DNA of 45,235 nucleotides from Cohnella baijiui (GCF_020731285.1 NZ_JAJFOW010000049.1:1-45235); one strand, 5' to 3'; positions 16,415 to 25,085 are shown, counted from the first letter of the stretch. Program-made: numbers and translations. The notes: generated from the letters alone by a model not told the origin.

Positions 16415-17353
16415 TCAGAACAGGGCGTTGTCCTTGTTGAACTTGCGGACGACGTAGTTGGACGTAATGACGAGCACGAAGCCCACGAACGATTGGTACA
16501 AGCCGGCGGCCGTGCTCATGCCGATCTCGCCCGTCGTTTTCAGCCCGCGATACACGTAAGTGTCGATGACGTTGGTGACGGTGTAGAGCGTGCCCGAGTC
16601 GCGCGGCACTTGGTAGAAGAGCCCGAAGTCCGCGTAGAAGATCCGGCCGACCGCGAGCAGGGTCAGGATCGTCATGAGCGGCGTCAGCATCGGCAGCGTA
16701 ATGTTGCGGATCTGCTGCCACTTGTTCGCCCCGTCGATCATGGCCGCTTCGTAGAGCGACTTGTCGATCCCCATGATGGCGGCGAGGTAGACGACGCTGT
16801 TGTAGCCGATCGACTTCCACAGGAAGACGACGATCAGGATGAGCGGCCAATATTTCGGATCGGAGTACCATTGAACGGGATCGGCTCCGAAGGAAGCGGC
16901 GATTTTGTTCACCATGCCGCGGTCGAAGCTGAGGAAGCTGTATACGAAATAGCCGACGATGACCCAGGACAGGAAGTACGGCAGGAACATCCCGGTCTGG
17001 TACCATTTCGCCAGCCGCTTGTTGGCGATTTCGGAAAGTACGATGGCGAGCGCTACGGCGAGCACGAGACCCGCGATGATGAACACGGCATTGTAGAGCA
17101 GCGTGTTGCGCGTAATGACGTAGGCGTCTTCGGTGCTGAACAGGAACTTGAAGTTGTCGAACCCAACCCACTTGCTGTTGATGATGCTGGCCAGGAAGCC
17201 GTCTTGGCTGACCCGGTATTCCTTGAACGAGATGACCGTGCCGATCATCGGAAGATACGAGAAAAAGAGAAACCACAGGGTGGCGGGCAGCACCATCAGG
17301 AGCAGCGCCTTGTTGCGGTTGATGTCCTTAGCGAAGCGTCCTAAGGCCTTCAT
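16415..17353 (-). CDS. carbohydrate ABC transporter permease (LplB/YteP type)
   Basis: A roughly 312-residue membrane protein with six hydrophobic segments; N-terminal LLLMVLPATLWFLFFSYLPM and the EAA loop EAAMIDGANKWQQIRNITLP are typical of the LplB/YteP permeases. It should form a heterodimer with the following permease to import an oligosaccharide delivered by the lipoprotein upstream. The ATG at 17353 is preferred over a TTG two codons earlier because AAGGGGTG sits 7 bases before it. A hairpin repeat and the lipoprotein terminator lie upstream, so it may be expressed at a lower level than the binding protein. Confidence 0.94.
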   Translation of the reverse strand: MKALGRFAKDINRNKALLLMVLPATLWFLFFSYLPMIGTVISFKEYRVSQDGFLASIINSKWVGFDNFKFLFSTEDAYVITRNTLLYNAVFIIAGLVLAVALAIVLSEIANKRLAKWYQTGMFLPYFLSWVIVGYFVYSFLSFDRGMVNKIAASFGADPVQWYSDPKYWPLILIVVFLWKSIGYNSVVYLAAIMGIDKSLYEAAMIDGANKWQQIRNITLPMLTPLMTILTLLAVGRIFYADFGLFYQVPRDSGTLYTVTNVIDTYVYRGLKTTGEIGMSTAAGLYQSFVGFVLVITSNYVVRKFNKDNALF

Positions 17354-17394
17354 AATCAATCACCCCTTCGAGAATGTGAGCCCCGTACGTGCAA

Positions 17395-17498
17395 GTAAAA
17401 ACGGCTTTGCCGTCTTCCCGGACGGCGACACGTTTTTATCGGAGACCATTTTGAAATGAATAAGCGTGAAACTTATAAATTCTAAATGGTCAAGAAAA
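17395..17498. repeat. dispersed hairpin element, copy A
   Basis: Core 17395-17446: GTAAAAACGG, the stem GCCGTC/GACGGC, CGTTTTTATC, then GGAGAC. A less conserved extension runs to about 17498 and merges with the lipoprotein terminator. It resembles copies at 22671 and 23445; shorter relatives lie at 28600 and 37134. With A- and T-runs on both sides it could stop transcription either way. Confidence 0.75.
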
Positions 17499-17531
17499 AA
17501 CGGGCGAATGCCGAACATTCGCCCCGTTTTC
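17494..17531 (-). terminator. intrinsic terminator after the binding-protein gene
   Basis: Minus strand GGGCGAATG TTCGG CATTCGCCC followed by GTTTTTTC. Lying between the lipoprotein and permease genes, it would let abundant binding protein be made with partial read-through into the rest of the operon. Confidence 0.9.
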
Positions 17532-17557
17532 TCTATATCGCTTGCGCCTGTCGAGGA

Positions 17558-19057
17558 TTACTTGTTGTTCGCTGCCTTCCAAGCGTCGAGCTGCGATTGC
17601 GCTTCGGCCATGACTTTGTCGAGGCCGGCCGCTTTGAGCTTTTCGATCGCCTTCGGCAGGTATTTGTCCGGATCGACCGTGCCGGTCATCAGCGGCGCCC
17701 AGTATGCTTCCTTGGCGTTGTTGATGGCCGCGATCTCGTTGGACACCTTCGACATGTCGAAGTTGAAGCCGAGCAGGACGGCCGGTTTGCCGGCGGCGTT
17801 GTACTTCTTGAACTCGTCCCACTTGTTTTCCGGATCGCCCGGGTTCAGGTAGGTCAGCATGATGTTGCCTAGCGAGAACGTCGGCATGTCGTAGTTTTTG
17901 GACTCCGGCAGGTTCTCCATGTGCGTGTCGTCGATTTTCTTGAAGTGCGTGCCTTCGATGCCGGAGTCGACCATGTTGCGCAGCACCGGATCGGTGTTCA
18001 GCAGGTTCAGGAACTCCATTGCTTTCTCCGGATGCTTGGAGTTCGCGGAGATCGCCTGCATCGAGCCCATGACGGACCAGTTGTAGATGAGCGCGTCGCT
18101 AAGCGGCGTGGAGACGATCGGGTAACCGGCGCTCGTCGACCAGAGGTTGTCTGCGAACGGCTGCGTCGTCGCTTTGTCGGCGAACCATTTGCCCGTTACC
18201 ATCACGTCGGACGAAGATTCCGTCGTCGCGGCTTCGGTCGGGATGTAGCCGGCCGTGTAGTACTTGTGCATCGTCTTCAGCGCTTGCTTCATTTCCGGCG
18301 TATCGAGGACGTTGACGACCTTGTAGCTCGTATCGTCCAGCTTGACGGCCAACGGGAATTTCTCGATCAGGTAATCGTACGGCACGTAAGGACCGTAGTT
18401 CTTGTCCACTTGGAACGGCACGACGTCCGGATTTTTCTCCTTGACCGCCTTCAGCAACGGCTCGAGGCTTTCCAGCGAGCGGACGTTCGAGATGTCCAGC
18501 TTGTCCGCGTCGAGGATCGTCTTGTTGAAGCGCCATACTTCTTGGGACGGCAGCTCCTTGTAGGCCGGGATGCCGTAGTTGTGGCCGTCGACCTTGGAGC
18601 CTTCGAGGAAGGCCGGATCCAGCGTGCTGACGATGCCCGCGCCTTCTTTTTTCAGCAGGTCGTCGATCGGCTTGAACGCGCCTTTGCGCGCGTTTTGCAC
18701 GTAGTCAAACGCCCAGGAAGCGGTGAACATGATGTCCATCGGCGTGCCGGAAGCGGTCAACACCTGCATCTTCTGGTTGTAGTCGCCCCAGTCGATCATC
18801 GTCATCTTCACGGTGGCGTTGATTTTTTCCTTCGTGTATTTGCTGACTTCCTGCATAACCTTGTCTACGTCTTTTTGCGGCGTGCCGATCGTGTACCAGC
18901 TCAGTTCGACCGGTGCGCCTTTGGACGAATTGCCTTCGGCCGGGCTGGAAGAGCCGGATGCGTTGCCGCCGTTATTGCTGCCGCAAGCGGACAGGGCGAG
19001 CGACGCGGCCAGGACGGACGCGAGGGTAATCGTCGTTTTTTTGCGGTTGTTGCTCAT
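17558..19057 (-). CDS. extracellular solute-binding lipoprotein (LplA-like sugar binder)
   Basis: A 499-residue lipoprotein with a basic-hydrophobic signal and lipobox LSAC (Cys25), then a Ser/Gly/Asn-rich linker to about residue 48. The mature domain has the family 1 sugar-binding layout: ELSWYTIG, FTASWAFDYVQNARKG, GIPAYKELPSQEVWRFNK and NSKHPEKAMEFLNLL. It would be anchored on the outer membrane face and deliver sugar to the two permeases encoded next. ATG at 19057 has GGGAGG 7 bases upstream. It is followed by a terminator and hairpin repeat, and preceded by the two-component genes that probably control it. Confidence 0.95.
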   Translation of the reverse strand: MSNNRKKTTITLASVLAASLALSACGSNNGGNASGSSSPAEGNSSKGAPVELSWYTIGTPQKDVDKVMQEVSKYTKEKINATVKMTMIDWGDYNQKMQVLTASGTPMDIMFTASWAFDYVQNARKGAFKPIDDLLKKEGAGIVSTLDPAFLEGSKVDGHNYGIPAYKELPSQEVWRFNKTILDADKLDISNVRSLESLEPLLKAVKEKNPDVVPFQVDKNYGPYVPYDYLIEKFPLAVKLDDTSYKVVNVLDTPEMKQALKTMHKYYTAGYIPTEAATTESSSDVMVTGKWFADKATTQPFADNLWSTSAGYPIVSTPLSDALIYNWSVMGSMQAISANSKHPEKAMEFLNLLNTDPVLRNMVDSGIEGTHFKKIDDTHMENLPESKNYDMPTFSLGNIMLTYLNPGDPENKWDEFKKYNAAGKPAVLLGFNFDMSKVSNEIAAINNAKEAYWAPLMTGTVDPDKYLPKAIEKLKAAGLDKVMAEAQSQLDAWKAANNK

Positions 19058-19089
19058 AGGTGTGCCTCCCCTTTTCTATCTGATGTAGT

Positions 19090-19113
19090 ATGTTTCATGC
19101 GATATCTAAACAT
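19090..19113. promoter_or_regulatory. inverted repeat upstream of the binding-protein gene
   Basis: ATGTTT and AAACAT separated by 12 bases, about 33 bases before the lipoprotein start. It could be part of the binding site of the adjacent AraC-type response regulator. No convincing -35/-10 pair could be fixed nearby. Confidence 0.35.
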
Positions 19114-19120
19114 TAATCGA

Positions 19121-19134
19121 TGAAAGCCATTTCA
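19121..19134. promoter_or_regulatory. degenerate cre-like palindrome
   Basis: TGAAAGCCATTTCA has perfect TGAAA/TTTCA arms like a CcpA site but lacks the central CG. If used, it would put the sugar operon under catabolite control. Confidence 0.3.
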
Positions 19135-19198
19135 AAAATACAAGAAACCAAAGATATCATGTACAAACTAAAGAAAGGAACTGCGGACGCCCGGCGCG

Positions 19199-20716
19199 TC
19201 ACAGCAGTCCCTTGTACTCGCTCGGCGAAATGCCGACGTGTTTCTTGAATTGCTTGTAAAAATACCCGATTTCGAGGTATCCGACCTGTCGGGCGATTTC
19301 GTTCACCTTCAGCCGGCTGTCCTTCAGCAGCTCCTTCGCCTTGTCGATGCGGAACTTGTTGATCCGGTCGGCAAAGGTGTCGCCCGTCTGCTTGTGGAAC
19401 AGATGCCCCAAATAGTTGGGGTGGATGTTGTATTGCTCGCCGAGCGACTTGAGCGTGAGCGCTTCGGCGTAGTGCGCCTCGATGTGCCGCAGCACCTGGC
19501 GGATGACGGGGCTCAGATCCTCGCCCGAGTACGACTCGACCGAGAGCAGGGCGGCCGCCTGCACCGCCTGCTCGATCTCCTCCAGCGTCCCCGCCCCCGT
19601 GATCCGCTCCAGCGCTTCTTTGAAGCCTTCGCCCCGGTCGCCCCGGTTCAGCTTGTCCGCTTCCATCTTCATGCGAATGACGAGCTCGATGGCGGCGGTC
19701 TTCGCCCGCGTCGGATTCAGCCCTTCCGCCGCACGGATCGTCTGGAAGTCGCTCGCGATCCGGTCGGCGAGCGCCTCCCGCTCCCGGCTGACGACCCACT
19801 TGGCATAGTCGTCCCAGTTCAGCAGGCCGGAGGGAAACGCGGCGTCTTCTCCCGCCGGCAGCGCGTCGTAGTCCACGAAGCTGCGGTCCGGCAGGACGAG
19901 GAAGTATTGCTGCGCCTTGCGCGCCTGCTCGTAGCTCGCGCCGACGTCGGCCAAGGGCAAGGCCCCGCCGATCGAAACGCGCACCGCGCTCGCATGCCCG
20001 GCCAGCACGGCGGCCAGCCGCTCCATGGCGGCGACGGCGACGGCCTTGTCCGCGGGGTCGTCCAGGCCGAAGACGACGACCGTGTCCTCCTCCAGGTCGC
20101 GGAACGCGACGACGGCCGGTGTCTCCCGGAACCGCTCCTCCGCCGCGGCGTAGAGGGGTCCGGGATGGTCCGGCGCGCGCATGACGGCTACGGCCGCATA
20201 CGGCTTCGTCAGGTCGATGCGCAGGAGCGCGGTGCGCTCCGCCCACTCGGGCGGTGAAATCCGTCCGGTCAGGTAGCGGTACATGACGTGGTCGCGCAGA
20301 ATGCCGATCTCGTCGTCGCCTAGCGGACGGTCGTCCTGCAGGGCGTTCAGCTTGTCGACCGCTCCGTCGAGCGTCGCGTGCAGTTCCTCGAAATTCACCG
20401 GCTTCAGCAGATAGTTTTCGATGCCGAGCTTCATCGCCTGCTTCAGGTAGTCGAATTCGTTGTAGCCGCTCAACACGACGACCTTAAGCCGAGGCAGCCG
20501 CTCGCGCGCCCGTCGGATCAGCTCCAGGCCGTCCATCTCGGGCATGGAGATATCGGTGATCAGCAGATCGACCGGCGCTTTCCGGAGAAGCTCGAGCGCC
20601 TGCCTGCCGTTCTCCGCCGTGCCGACGACCTCCAGCCCGAACGCCGACCAGTCCACCGCATCGCCGAGTCCTTCGGAAATGAACGGCTCATCGTCGACGA
20701 TCAATACGTTATACAT
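19199..20716 (-). CDS. response regulator, YesN-type, AraC DNA-binding domain
   Basis: A 505-residue regulator: N-terminal receiver domain (about 1-120) with acidic pocket DDE (8-10), phospho-acceptor D55 in DLLITDISMPEMDG and KP at about 107; a central region of unknown role (about 150-390); and a C-terminal AraC/XylS double helix-turn-helix (about 400-505) ending GYFYKQFKKHVGISPSEYKG. It is the partner of the histidine kinase just upstream, with an 8-base overlap (ATGTATAA), and is expected to switch on the transporter and hydrolase genes when the kinase senses the sugar outside. GGAGGAGCGGAG lies just before the ATG. Confidence 0.95.
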   Translation of the reverse strand: MYNVLIVDDEPFISEGLGDAVDWSAFGLEVVGTAENGRQALELLRKAPVDLLITDISMPEMDGLELIRRARERLPRLKVVVLSGYNEFDYLKQAMKLGIENYLLKPVNFEELHATLDGAVDKLNALQDDRPLGDDEIGILRDHVMYRYLTGRISPPEWAERTALLRIDLTKPYAAVAVMRAPDHPGPLYAAAEERFRETPAVVAFRDLEEDTVVVFGLDDPADKAVAVAAMERLAAVLAGHASAVRVSIGGALPLADVGASYEQARKAQQYFLVLPDRSFVDYDALPAGEDAAFPSGLLNWDDYAKWVVSREREALADRIASDFQTIRAAEGLNPTRAKTAAIELVIRMKMEADKLNRGDRGEGFKEALERITGAGTLEEIEQAVQAAALLSVESYSGEDLSPVIRQVLRHIEAHYAEALTLKSLGEQYNIHPNYLGHLFHKQTGDTFADRINKFRIDKAKELLKDSRLKVNEIARQVGYLEIGYFYKQFKKHVGISPSEYKGLL

Positions 20717-22544
20717 CGCTCTCCGCTCCTCCTTCCTCTTCGCCGGCCGGCCAGCGGACCGTCACCATCGTGCCGTGCCGCGGCCCGCTCTCGAGCCCGA
20801 CTCCGTACGGCTCCCCGAATACCAGCCGCAGCCGGTCGTGGACGCTCCTGAGACCGAAGGAGACGCCCGGCGCCTCGGCTTCCGGCATCTCGAGCGCCTG
20901 CCGGATTTCCCGCAGCCGTTCCGGCGCGATGCCTTTGCCGTTGTCCCGGAAGCGAACGACGATGTCCGGGCCTTCGCGGGCGGCTACGATCCCGAGCCGG
21001 TTGTCGGTCCGCTGCGCCTCGAGACCGTGGACGATATAGTTTTCCACGATCGGCTGCAGCAGCATCTTGAACACGGGGACGTCCGAGAGCGCCGGTTCGC
21101 AATCGATCGTATAGGTGAACTTGTCCTTGTACCGGATGCGGAACAGCTCGAGGTACAACCGGCACATCTCCAGCTCCTCGGACAGCGCGCACGATTCACC
21201 TGTGTGGACGGAGTTGCGGAACAGCGCGGCGAGGCTGTAGATCATCTCCCCGACGTCCTTCGCCCCCTGCGACATCGCCCGCATCCGAATCACCTCGAGC
21301 GTGTTGTACAGAAAATGCGGGTTGACCCTGGCTTGCAGCGCCGCGAGCTCGGTCTGCTTGATGCGGATCTCGGCCTTGTATTCCCGGTCGATCCGCCGGT
21401 TCAGTTCGTCCAGCATCTCGTTGAAGCTCTGCGAGATCTGGCCCAGCTCGTCCTCCCGCGTATCCTGCAACCGCGCGTCGAGGTCCCCGTCTTCGACCTT
21501 CCGCATGAAGCGAACGATCTTGTTCGTCCGCTTGGCGATCTGGGCGACGACGAAGGACGGGATGACGACGGCGACGGCGATGCAGCCCAGGCTGATCAGG
21601 ATGATCGTCCGCCTCAGGCCCTCGTAGGCCTTGGCCACTTCCCGCTTCGGCGATATGCCGACGACGAGATAGCCCGCCTTGTTCTGCGTCAGAAGCGACA
21701 CGTACGACGGCTCGTCCAGCTGCTCGACGGCACTCGGCGCCTCCAGCTCGCGCATGTACGGGTAGATCTGCCCATAACGCGAGCCGGACGAGTCGAACAT
21801 GACCTGCCCATCCGGCGTCAGCACCAGAATCTGCCCCTTCAGCGGTTTGGCGCTCTGCGCGAGCGACCTGCTCACGAGGCCCGAGTCAAAATAGACGAGG
21901 AGCTGGCCGATGTTTTTCAGCGTGTTTTTGTCGTTGATCTGCGCCTTCATGCCGTACAGCTGTTGGTCCCACTGGCCGATCGTCTTGCGGATCCAGATGT
22001 TCGGCGTGGACGCGACCGGCCCCTCGGCCGACATGACGTCAGGAACGTAAGAGTTGGCCCGGCTCACGTTAAAGAGCTTGCGCGTGCCGAACGGCAAATA
22101 GACGTACATCTCCTGCCGCTCGGCGCTGTACAGGATGACGTTGCGAACGTCGAGGTCGGTGTCCCGCCGGTCCCGAAGATACGCCAGAATGTTCGAGGAG
22201 CTGTCTTCTCCACCCGCAAAGGCCCGATCAAGCGTATACTGCATATATTCCGCGTACGAATGCGTCAGCAAATAGGAGACGCTGGAGGCGAGCGAGTCAT
22301 TGCGGTAGATGTCCGCGACCGCGTTCTGCACCCATTCGTACTTTTCGTCCATATAGCGGTTCACCCGGTCCATCGCTTCCCGCTGGTTGTCGAGCTCGCT
22401 CTGAACGATCGAGGCGGACATGAAGTTGAACAGCAGGTAAGAGAGCGTAATGATCGTCACGACGACAATCGCCGCGAAGGTCACGATGACCTTGGTGAAC
22501 AAATTGTTCTGTACGTAATTGCGGTAGATTTTCCTTAATCTCAA
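20709..22544 (-). CDS. sensor histidine kinase, YesM-type
   Basis: About 611 residues. N-terminal membrane helix (about 17-40), a large extracellular sensing region, a second helix, HAMP segment (about EDGDLDARLQDTREDELGQI), the His_kinase motif RVNPHFLYNTLEV with phospho-acceptor H410, and a HATPase domain with N-box LQPIVENYIVHGLE. It belongs to the LytS/YesM family that pairs with AraC-type regulators and often senses sugars. The start is taken as TTG at 22544 (GAGGG 10 bases upstream), because the ATG further up at 22598 overlaps a TATAAT box and would lie at or before the transcription start. The choice is moderately sure. Confidence 0.92.
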   Translation of the reverse strand: MRLRKIYRNYVQNNLFTKVIVTFAAIVVVTIITLSYLLFNFMSASIVQSELDNQREAMDRVNRYMDEKYEWVQNAVADIYRNDSLASSVSYLLTHSYAEYMQYTLDRAFAGGEDSSSNILAYLRDRRDTDLDVRNVILYSAERQEMYVYLPFGTRKLFNVSRANSYVPDVMSAEGPVASTPNIWIRKTIGQWDQQLYGMKAQINDKNTLKNIGQLLVYFDSGLVSRSLAQSAKPLKGQILVLTPDGQVMFDSSGSRYGQIYPYMRELEAPSAVEQLDEPSYVSLLTQNKAGYLVVGISPKREVAKAYEGLRRTIILISLGCIAVAVVIPSFVVAQIAKRTNKIVRFMRKVEDGDLDARLQDTREDELGQISQSFNEMLDELNRRIDREYKAEIRIKQTELAALQARVNPHFLYNTLEVIRMRAMSQGAKDVGEMIYSLAALFRNSVHTGESCALSEELEMCRLYLELFRIRYKDKFTYTIDCEPALSDVPVFKMLLQPIVENYIVHGLEAQRTDNRLGIVAAREGPDIVVRFRDNGKGIAPERLREIRQALEMPEAEAPGVSFGLRSVHDRLRLVFGEPYGVGLESGPRHGTMVTVRWPAGEEEGGAESDV

Positions 22545-22596
22545 CGGTAGCTTTCCCTCGCAGGCCGAACAGGATGTTGATGCATCGCGTGCATCC

Positions 22597-22605
22597 ATTA
22601 TAGCA
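22597..22605 (-). promoter_or_regulatory. extended -10 promoter of the two-component operon
   Basis: Minus strand ATGC TATAAT (22597-22602) has the TGn extension. No good -35 word is seen; a GC-rich inverted repeat (GCGCCGG/CCGGCGC) lies in that place. Confidence 0.55.
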
Positions 22606-22670
22606 TGCGCGCCGGAGCCGGCGCGTCATCCCTGCCTGCCCGTTCGGTTTACAGTCGCCGCAGCGCCCAA

Positions 22671-22725
22671 GTAAAAACGACTTTGCCGTCTTCAAGGAAG
22701 ATGGCGGCACGTTTTTATCGGAGAC
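22671..22725. repeat. dispersed hairpin element, copy B
   Basis: GTAAAAACGACTTT, a 9-bp stem GCCGTCTTC/GAAGATGGC, then GCACGTTTTTATCGGAGAC. It is nearly identical to copy C in the core. On the minus strand it reads as the peptide VSDKNVPPSSLKTAKSFLL, which I take as a by-product of the repeat. Confidence 0.75.
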
Positions 22726-23541
22726 CCTTTAAAAGAGGGAGTCTCAAATGTAAGTATGTTCGCGGGACAGACAGCTCTCCTCCATCCCTAAACGTGTGAA
22801 TACGAAGGCATGGCGGTGTTTGGGGAGATGAACCCTGCGCCGCCATTTCTCGCTTTCGATCCACTGCTTTCTTCTTCGACAAAATGATGGGCAAGCGAAA
22901 GCCATCCGACCTCCAAGCTTACCTTCGGCAAGTCGCGAAGCAGCAAACGCCAGAATCCACTTTCCGTGTCACCTATCCCGCATCCAACGATTTAGATGCA
23001 AATGTACATCAAATTTTGCTATATTTCCTGCTTAACGGTCATTTAGTTGCAAAAGTACAACTAAATCGTCGTTTTCTGTGTATAGGGTGGATTTACGCTA
23101 AATTAGATGTACTTTTACAAGTAAACCGCTCCACCCTCCCGAAATGAACCTAAATAGATGTACGAATGCAACTAATTGACTGAGCGACCCGAACCGAGCG
23201 CAAACAAGGCCAATTGGCATTCGCCAGTTGCGAACCATCGGCCGGAATCCGACGAATTTGCACCAAGACTCAACTGATTCATTCGAAACCAGTCGAAACC
23301 AGCCTCGCAGATAACCACGCGTCAGAGGCAGCCGTCATGAGTGGAAATATCGTCGATTATTGCCAATACGTCCGCATTGAAAACCGCGCTGCTGACTCTC
23401 GGGCACCATTACAACCTTATGAGGCAGCCTCTTCTAAATGGCTTGTAAAACCGACTCCGTCGTCTTCAAGGAAGATGGCGGCACGTTTTTATCGGAGACG
23501 GATCCGTAAAGGATAGGTGAGCTTATACATTCTGTATGATC
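22726..23541. other. repeat-rich intergenic region between eno and the sugar locus
   Basis: About 0.8 kb without a supportable gene. It holds the second four-unit palindrome cluster and hairpin copy C. The stretches 22740-22985 and 23180-23440 show no coding signature, promoter or RNA I can recognise. Confidence 0.6.
22990..23177. repeat. second cluster of four palindromic TTAGTTGCA/TACATCTAA repeats
   Basis: Units at about 22990-23015, 23041-23066, 23099-23125 and 23151-23177, with the same two-direct, two-inverted layout and similar spacing as the cluster at 925-1111. The second unit is an almost perfect palindrome: ATTTAGTTG, CAAAAGTA, CAACTAAAT. Confidence 0.8.
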
Positions 23542-23548
23542 AAAAAAA
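23445..23548. repeat. dispersed hairpin element, copy C
   Basis: Core 23445-23499 shares TCTTCAAGGAAGATGGCGGC and ACGTTTTTATCGGAGAC with copy B. The extension shares CTTATA.ATTCT..ATG.TCA with copy A and runs into the eno terminator, just as copy A runs into the lipoprotein terminator. Confidence 0.75.
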
Positions 23549-23584
23549 GGCGAACCCGTGCGCAATTGCAAGCGGGTTCGCCTC
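23542..23584 (-). terminator. intrinsic terminator of the glycolytic operon (after eno)
   Basis: Minus strand AGGCGAACCCGC, a 13-base loop, CGGGTTCGCCTTTTTTT, 50 bases after the eno stop. Confidence 0.92.
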
Positions 23585-23633
23585 TTCGGCAGATCGGTCT
23601 ATCGGATGCTACGCGCTCGAGGCGCGAAGCGGA

Positions 23634-24926
23634 TTACTTCAGGTTGCGCAGGTTGTAGAACGCCTGCTTGCCCGCGTATTGCGCGGCGCCGCCCAGACGG
23701 TCTTCGATGCGGAGCAGTTGGTTGTACTTGGCGACGCGGTCCGTACGGGACGGAGCGCCCGTCTTGATCTGGCCGGCGTTCGTCGCGACGGCGATGTCGG
23801 CGATCGTGCTGTCCTCGGACTCGCCGGAACGGTGGGAGATGACGGCCGTGTAGCCGGCGCGCTTCGCCATTTCGATCGCGTCGAACGTCTCGGTCAGGGA
23901 GCCGATTTGGTTGACCTTGACGAGGATGGAGTTGGCTACGCCCTTCTCGATGCCGTCCGACAGACGCTCGGTGTTCGTGACGAACAGGTCGTCGCCGACG
24001 AGCTGCACTTTGCCGCCGAGGCGGTCGGTCAGCAGCTTCCAGCCTTCCCAGTCGTCTTCGGAGCAGCCGTCTTCGATCGTGATCAGCGGGTATTTGTCTA
24101 CCCAGCTCGCGAGCAGGTCGACGAACTCGGCGGAGGTAAAGGACTTGCCTTCGCCTTCGAGGTGGTACTTGCCGTCCTTGTAGAACTCGGTGGAAGCGAC
24201 GTCCATGCCCAGGAAGACGTCGACGCCCGGCTTGTAGCCGGCTTTTTCGATCGCTTCGATGATCGTGGACAGCGCTTCTTCGTTGGAGCCGAAGTTCGGC
24301 GCGAAGCCGCCTTCGTCGCCTACGGCCGTGTTCAGGCCTTTGGCCTTCAGGACGGACTTGAGCGCGTGGAAGATCTCGGCGCCCGTGCGGAGCGCTTCCT
24401 TGAAGGAAGGTGCGCCAACCGGCAGCACCATGAATTCTTGGACGTCGACGTTGTTGTCGGCGTGCGCGCCGCCGTTGACGATGTTCATCATCGGTACCGG
24501 CAGCGTCTTGGCGTTGAAGCCGCCCAGGTAAGCGTAGATCGGCAGGTCCAGCGCGTCCGCGGCAGCGCGGGCGACGGCGATGGATACCGCGAGGATCGCG
24601 TTGGCGCCCAGCTTCGCTTTGTTCGGCGTGCCGTCCAGCTCGATCATCTTGCGGTCGATCGCGACTTGGTCCAGCGCGTCGTAGCCGATGATTTCCGGCG
24701 CGATGATGGAGTTCACATTTTCTACGGCTTTCTCGACGCCTTTGCCGAGGTAGCGGTCTTTGTCGCCGTCGCGCAGCTCTACGGCTTCGTAGGCGCCGGT
24801 GGATGCGCCGGAAGGAACGATGGCGCTGCCGAACGCGCCGGATTCGAGACGAACTTCAACTTCGACAGTCGGGTTGCCGCGGGAGTCGAGGACTTCGCGC
24901 GCGTACACGTCGGAAATGATCGTCAT
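23634..24926 (-). CDS. eno: enolase
   Basis: Converts 2-phosphoglycerate to phosphoenolpyruvate, a cytoplasmic magnesium enzyme. About 430 residues, normal length. Seen: N-terminal YAREVLDSRGNPTVEVEV, SGASTGAYEA, the catalytic glutamate region AVGDEGGFAPN, metal ligands in ITIEDG and the signature ILVKVNQIGSLTET with the catalytic lysine, and SHRSGESEDS. ATG at 24926 is preferred over an upstream start because AAGGAGTG lies 8 bases before it. It is the last gene of the cggR-gap-pgk-tpiA-gpmI-eno unit. Confidence 0.98.
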   Translation of the reverse strand: MTIISDVYAREVLDSRGNPTVEVEVRLESGAFGSAIVPSGASTGAYEAVELRDGDKDRYLGKGVEKAVENVNSIIAPEIIGYDALDQVAIDRKMIELDGTPNKAKLGANAILAVSIAVARAAADALDLPIYAYLGGFNAKTLPVPMMNIVNGGAHADNNVDVQEFMVLPVGAPSFKEALRTGAEIFHALKSVLKAKGLNTAVGDEGGFAPNFGSNEEALSTIIEAIEKAGYKPGVDVFLGMDVASTEFYKDGKYHLEGEGKSFTSAEFVDLLASWVDKYPLITIEDGCSEDDWEGWKLLTDRLGGKVQLVGDDLFVTNTERLSDGIEKGVANSILVKVNQIGSLTETFDAIEMAKRAGYTAVISHRSGESEDSTIADIAVATNAGQIKTGAPSRTDRVAKYNQLLRIEDRLGGAAQYAGKQAFYNLRNLK

Positions 24927-25085
24927 GGGTTGAACACTCCTTAGGGTCATTAATTTAGGGTCTTGATGGCACGCGGCCGTGGGACCGCACTAGGTATGTT
25001 ACGCGCCCGGCGGACAAGCGTTGCACTAGCCTTCGCCTGTCCGCTTGCGCGGTTGATCTTTCATGGCGTAAAGTACGGCTCTTGG

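Noticed and set aside
22545..22598. ATG start of the sensor kinase at 22598
   Set aside because: It overlaps an extended -10 box; the TTG at 22544 has a suitable ribosome site and gives the usual N-terminus.
22605..22799. Small plus-strand frame containing MAARFYRR-type sequence
   Set aside because: It lies on the dispersed hairpin element; a similar frame recurs at copy C, so it follows the repeat.
24960..25085. Intrinsic terminator between gpmI and eno
   Set aside because: There is an inverted repeat (GCGGACA/TGTCCGC) but no U-run, and eno is expected to be co-transcribed.
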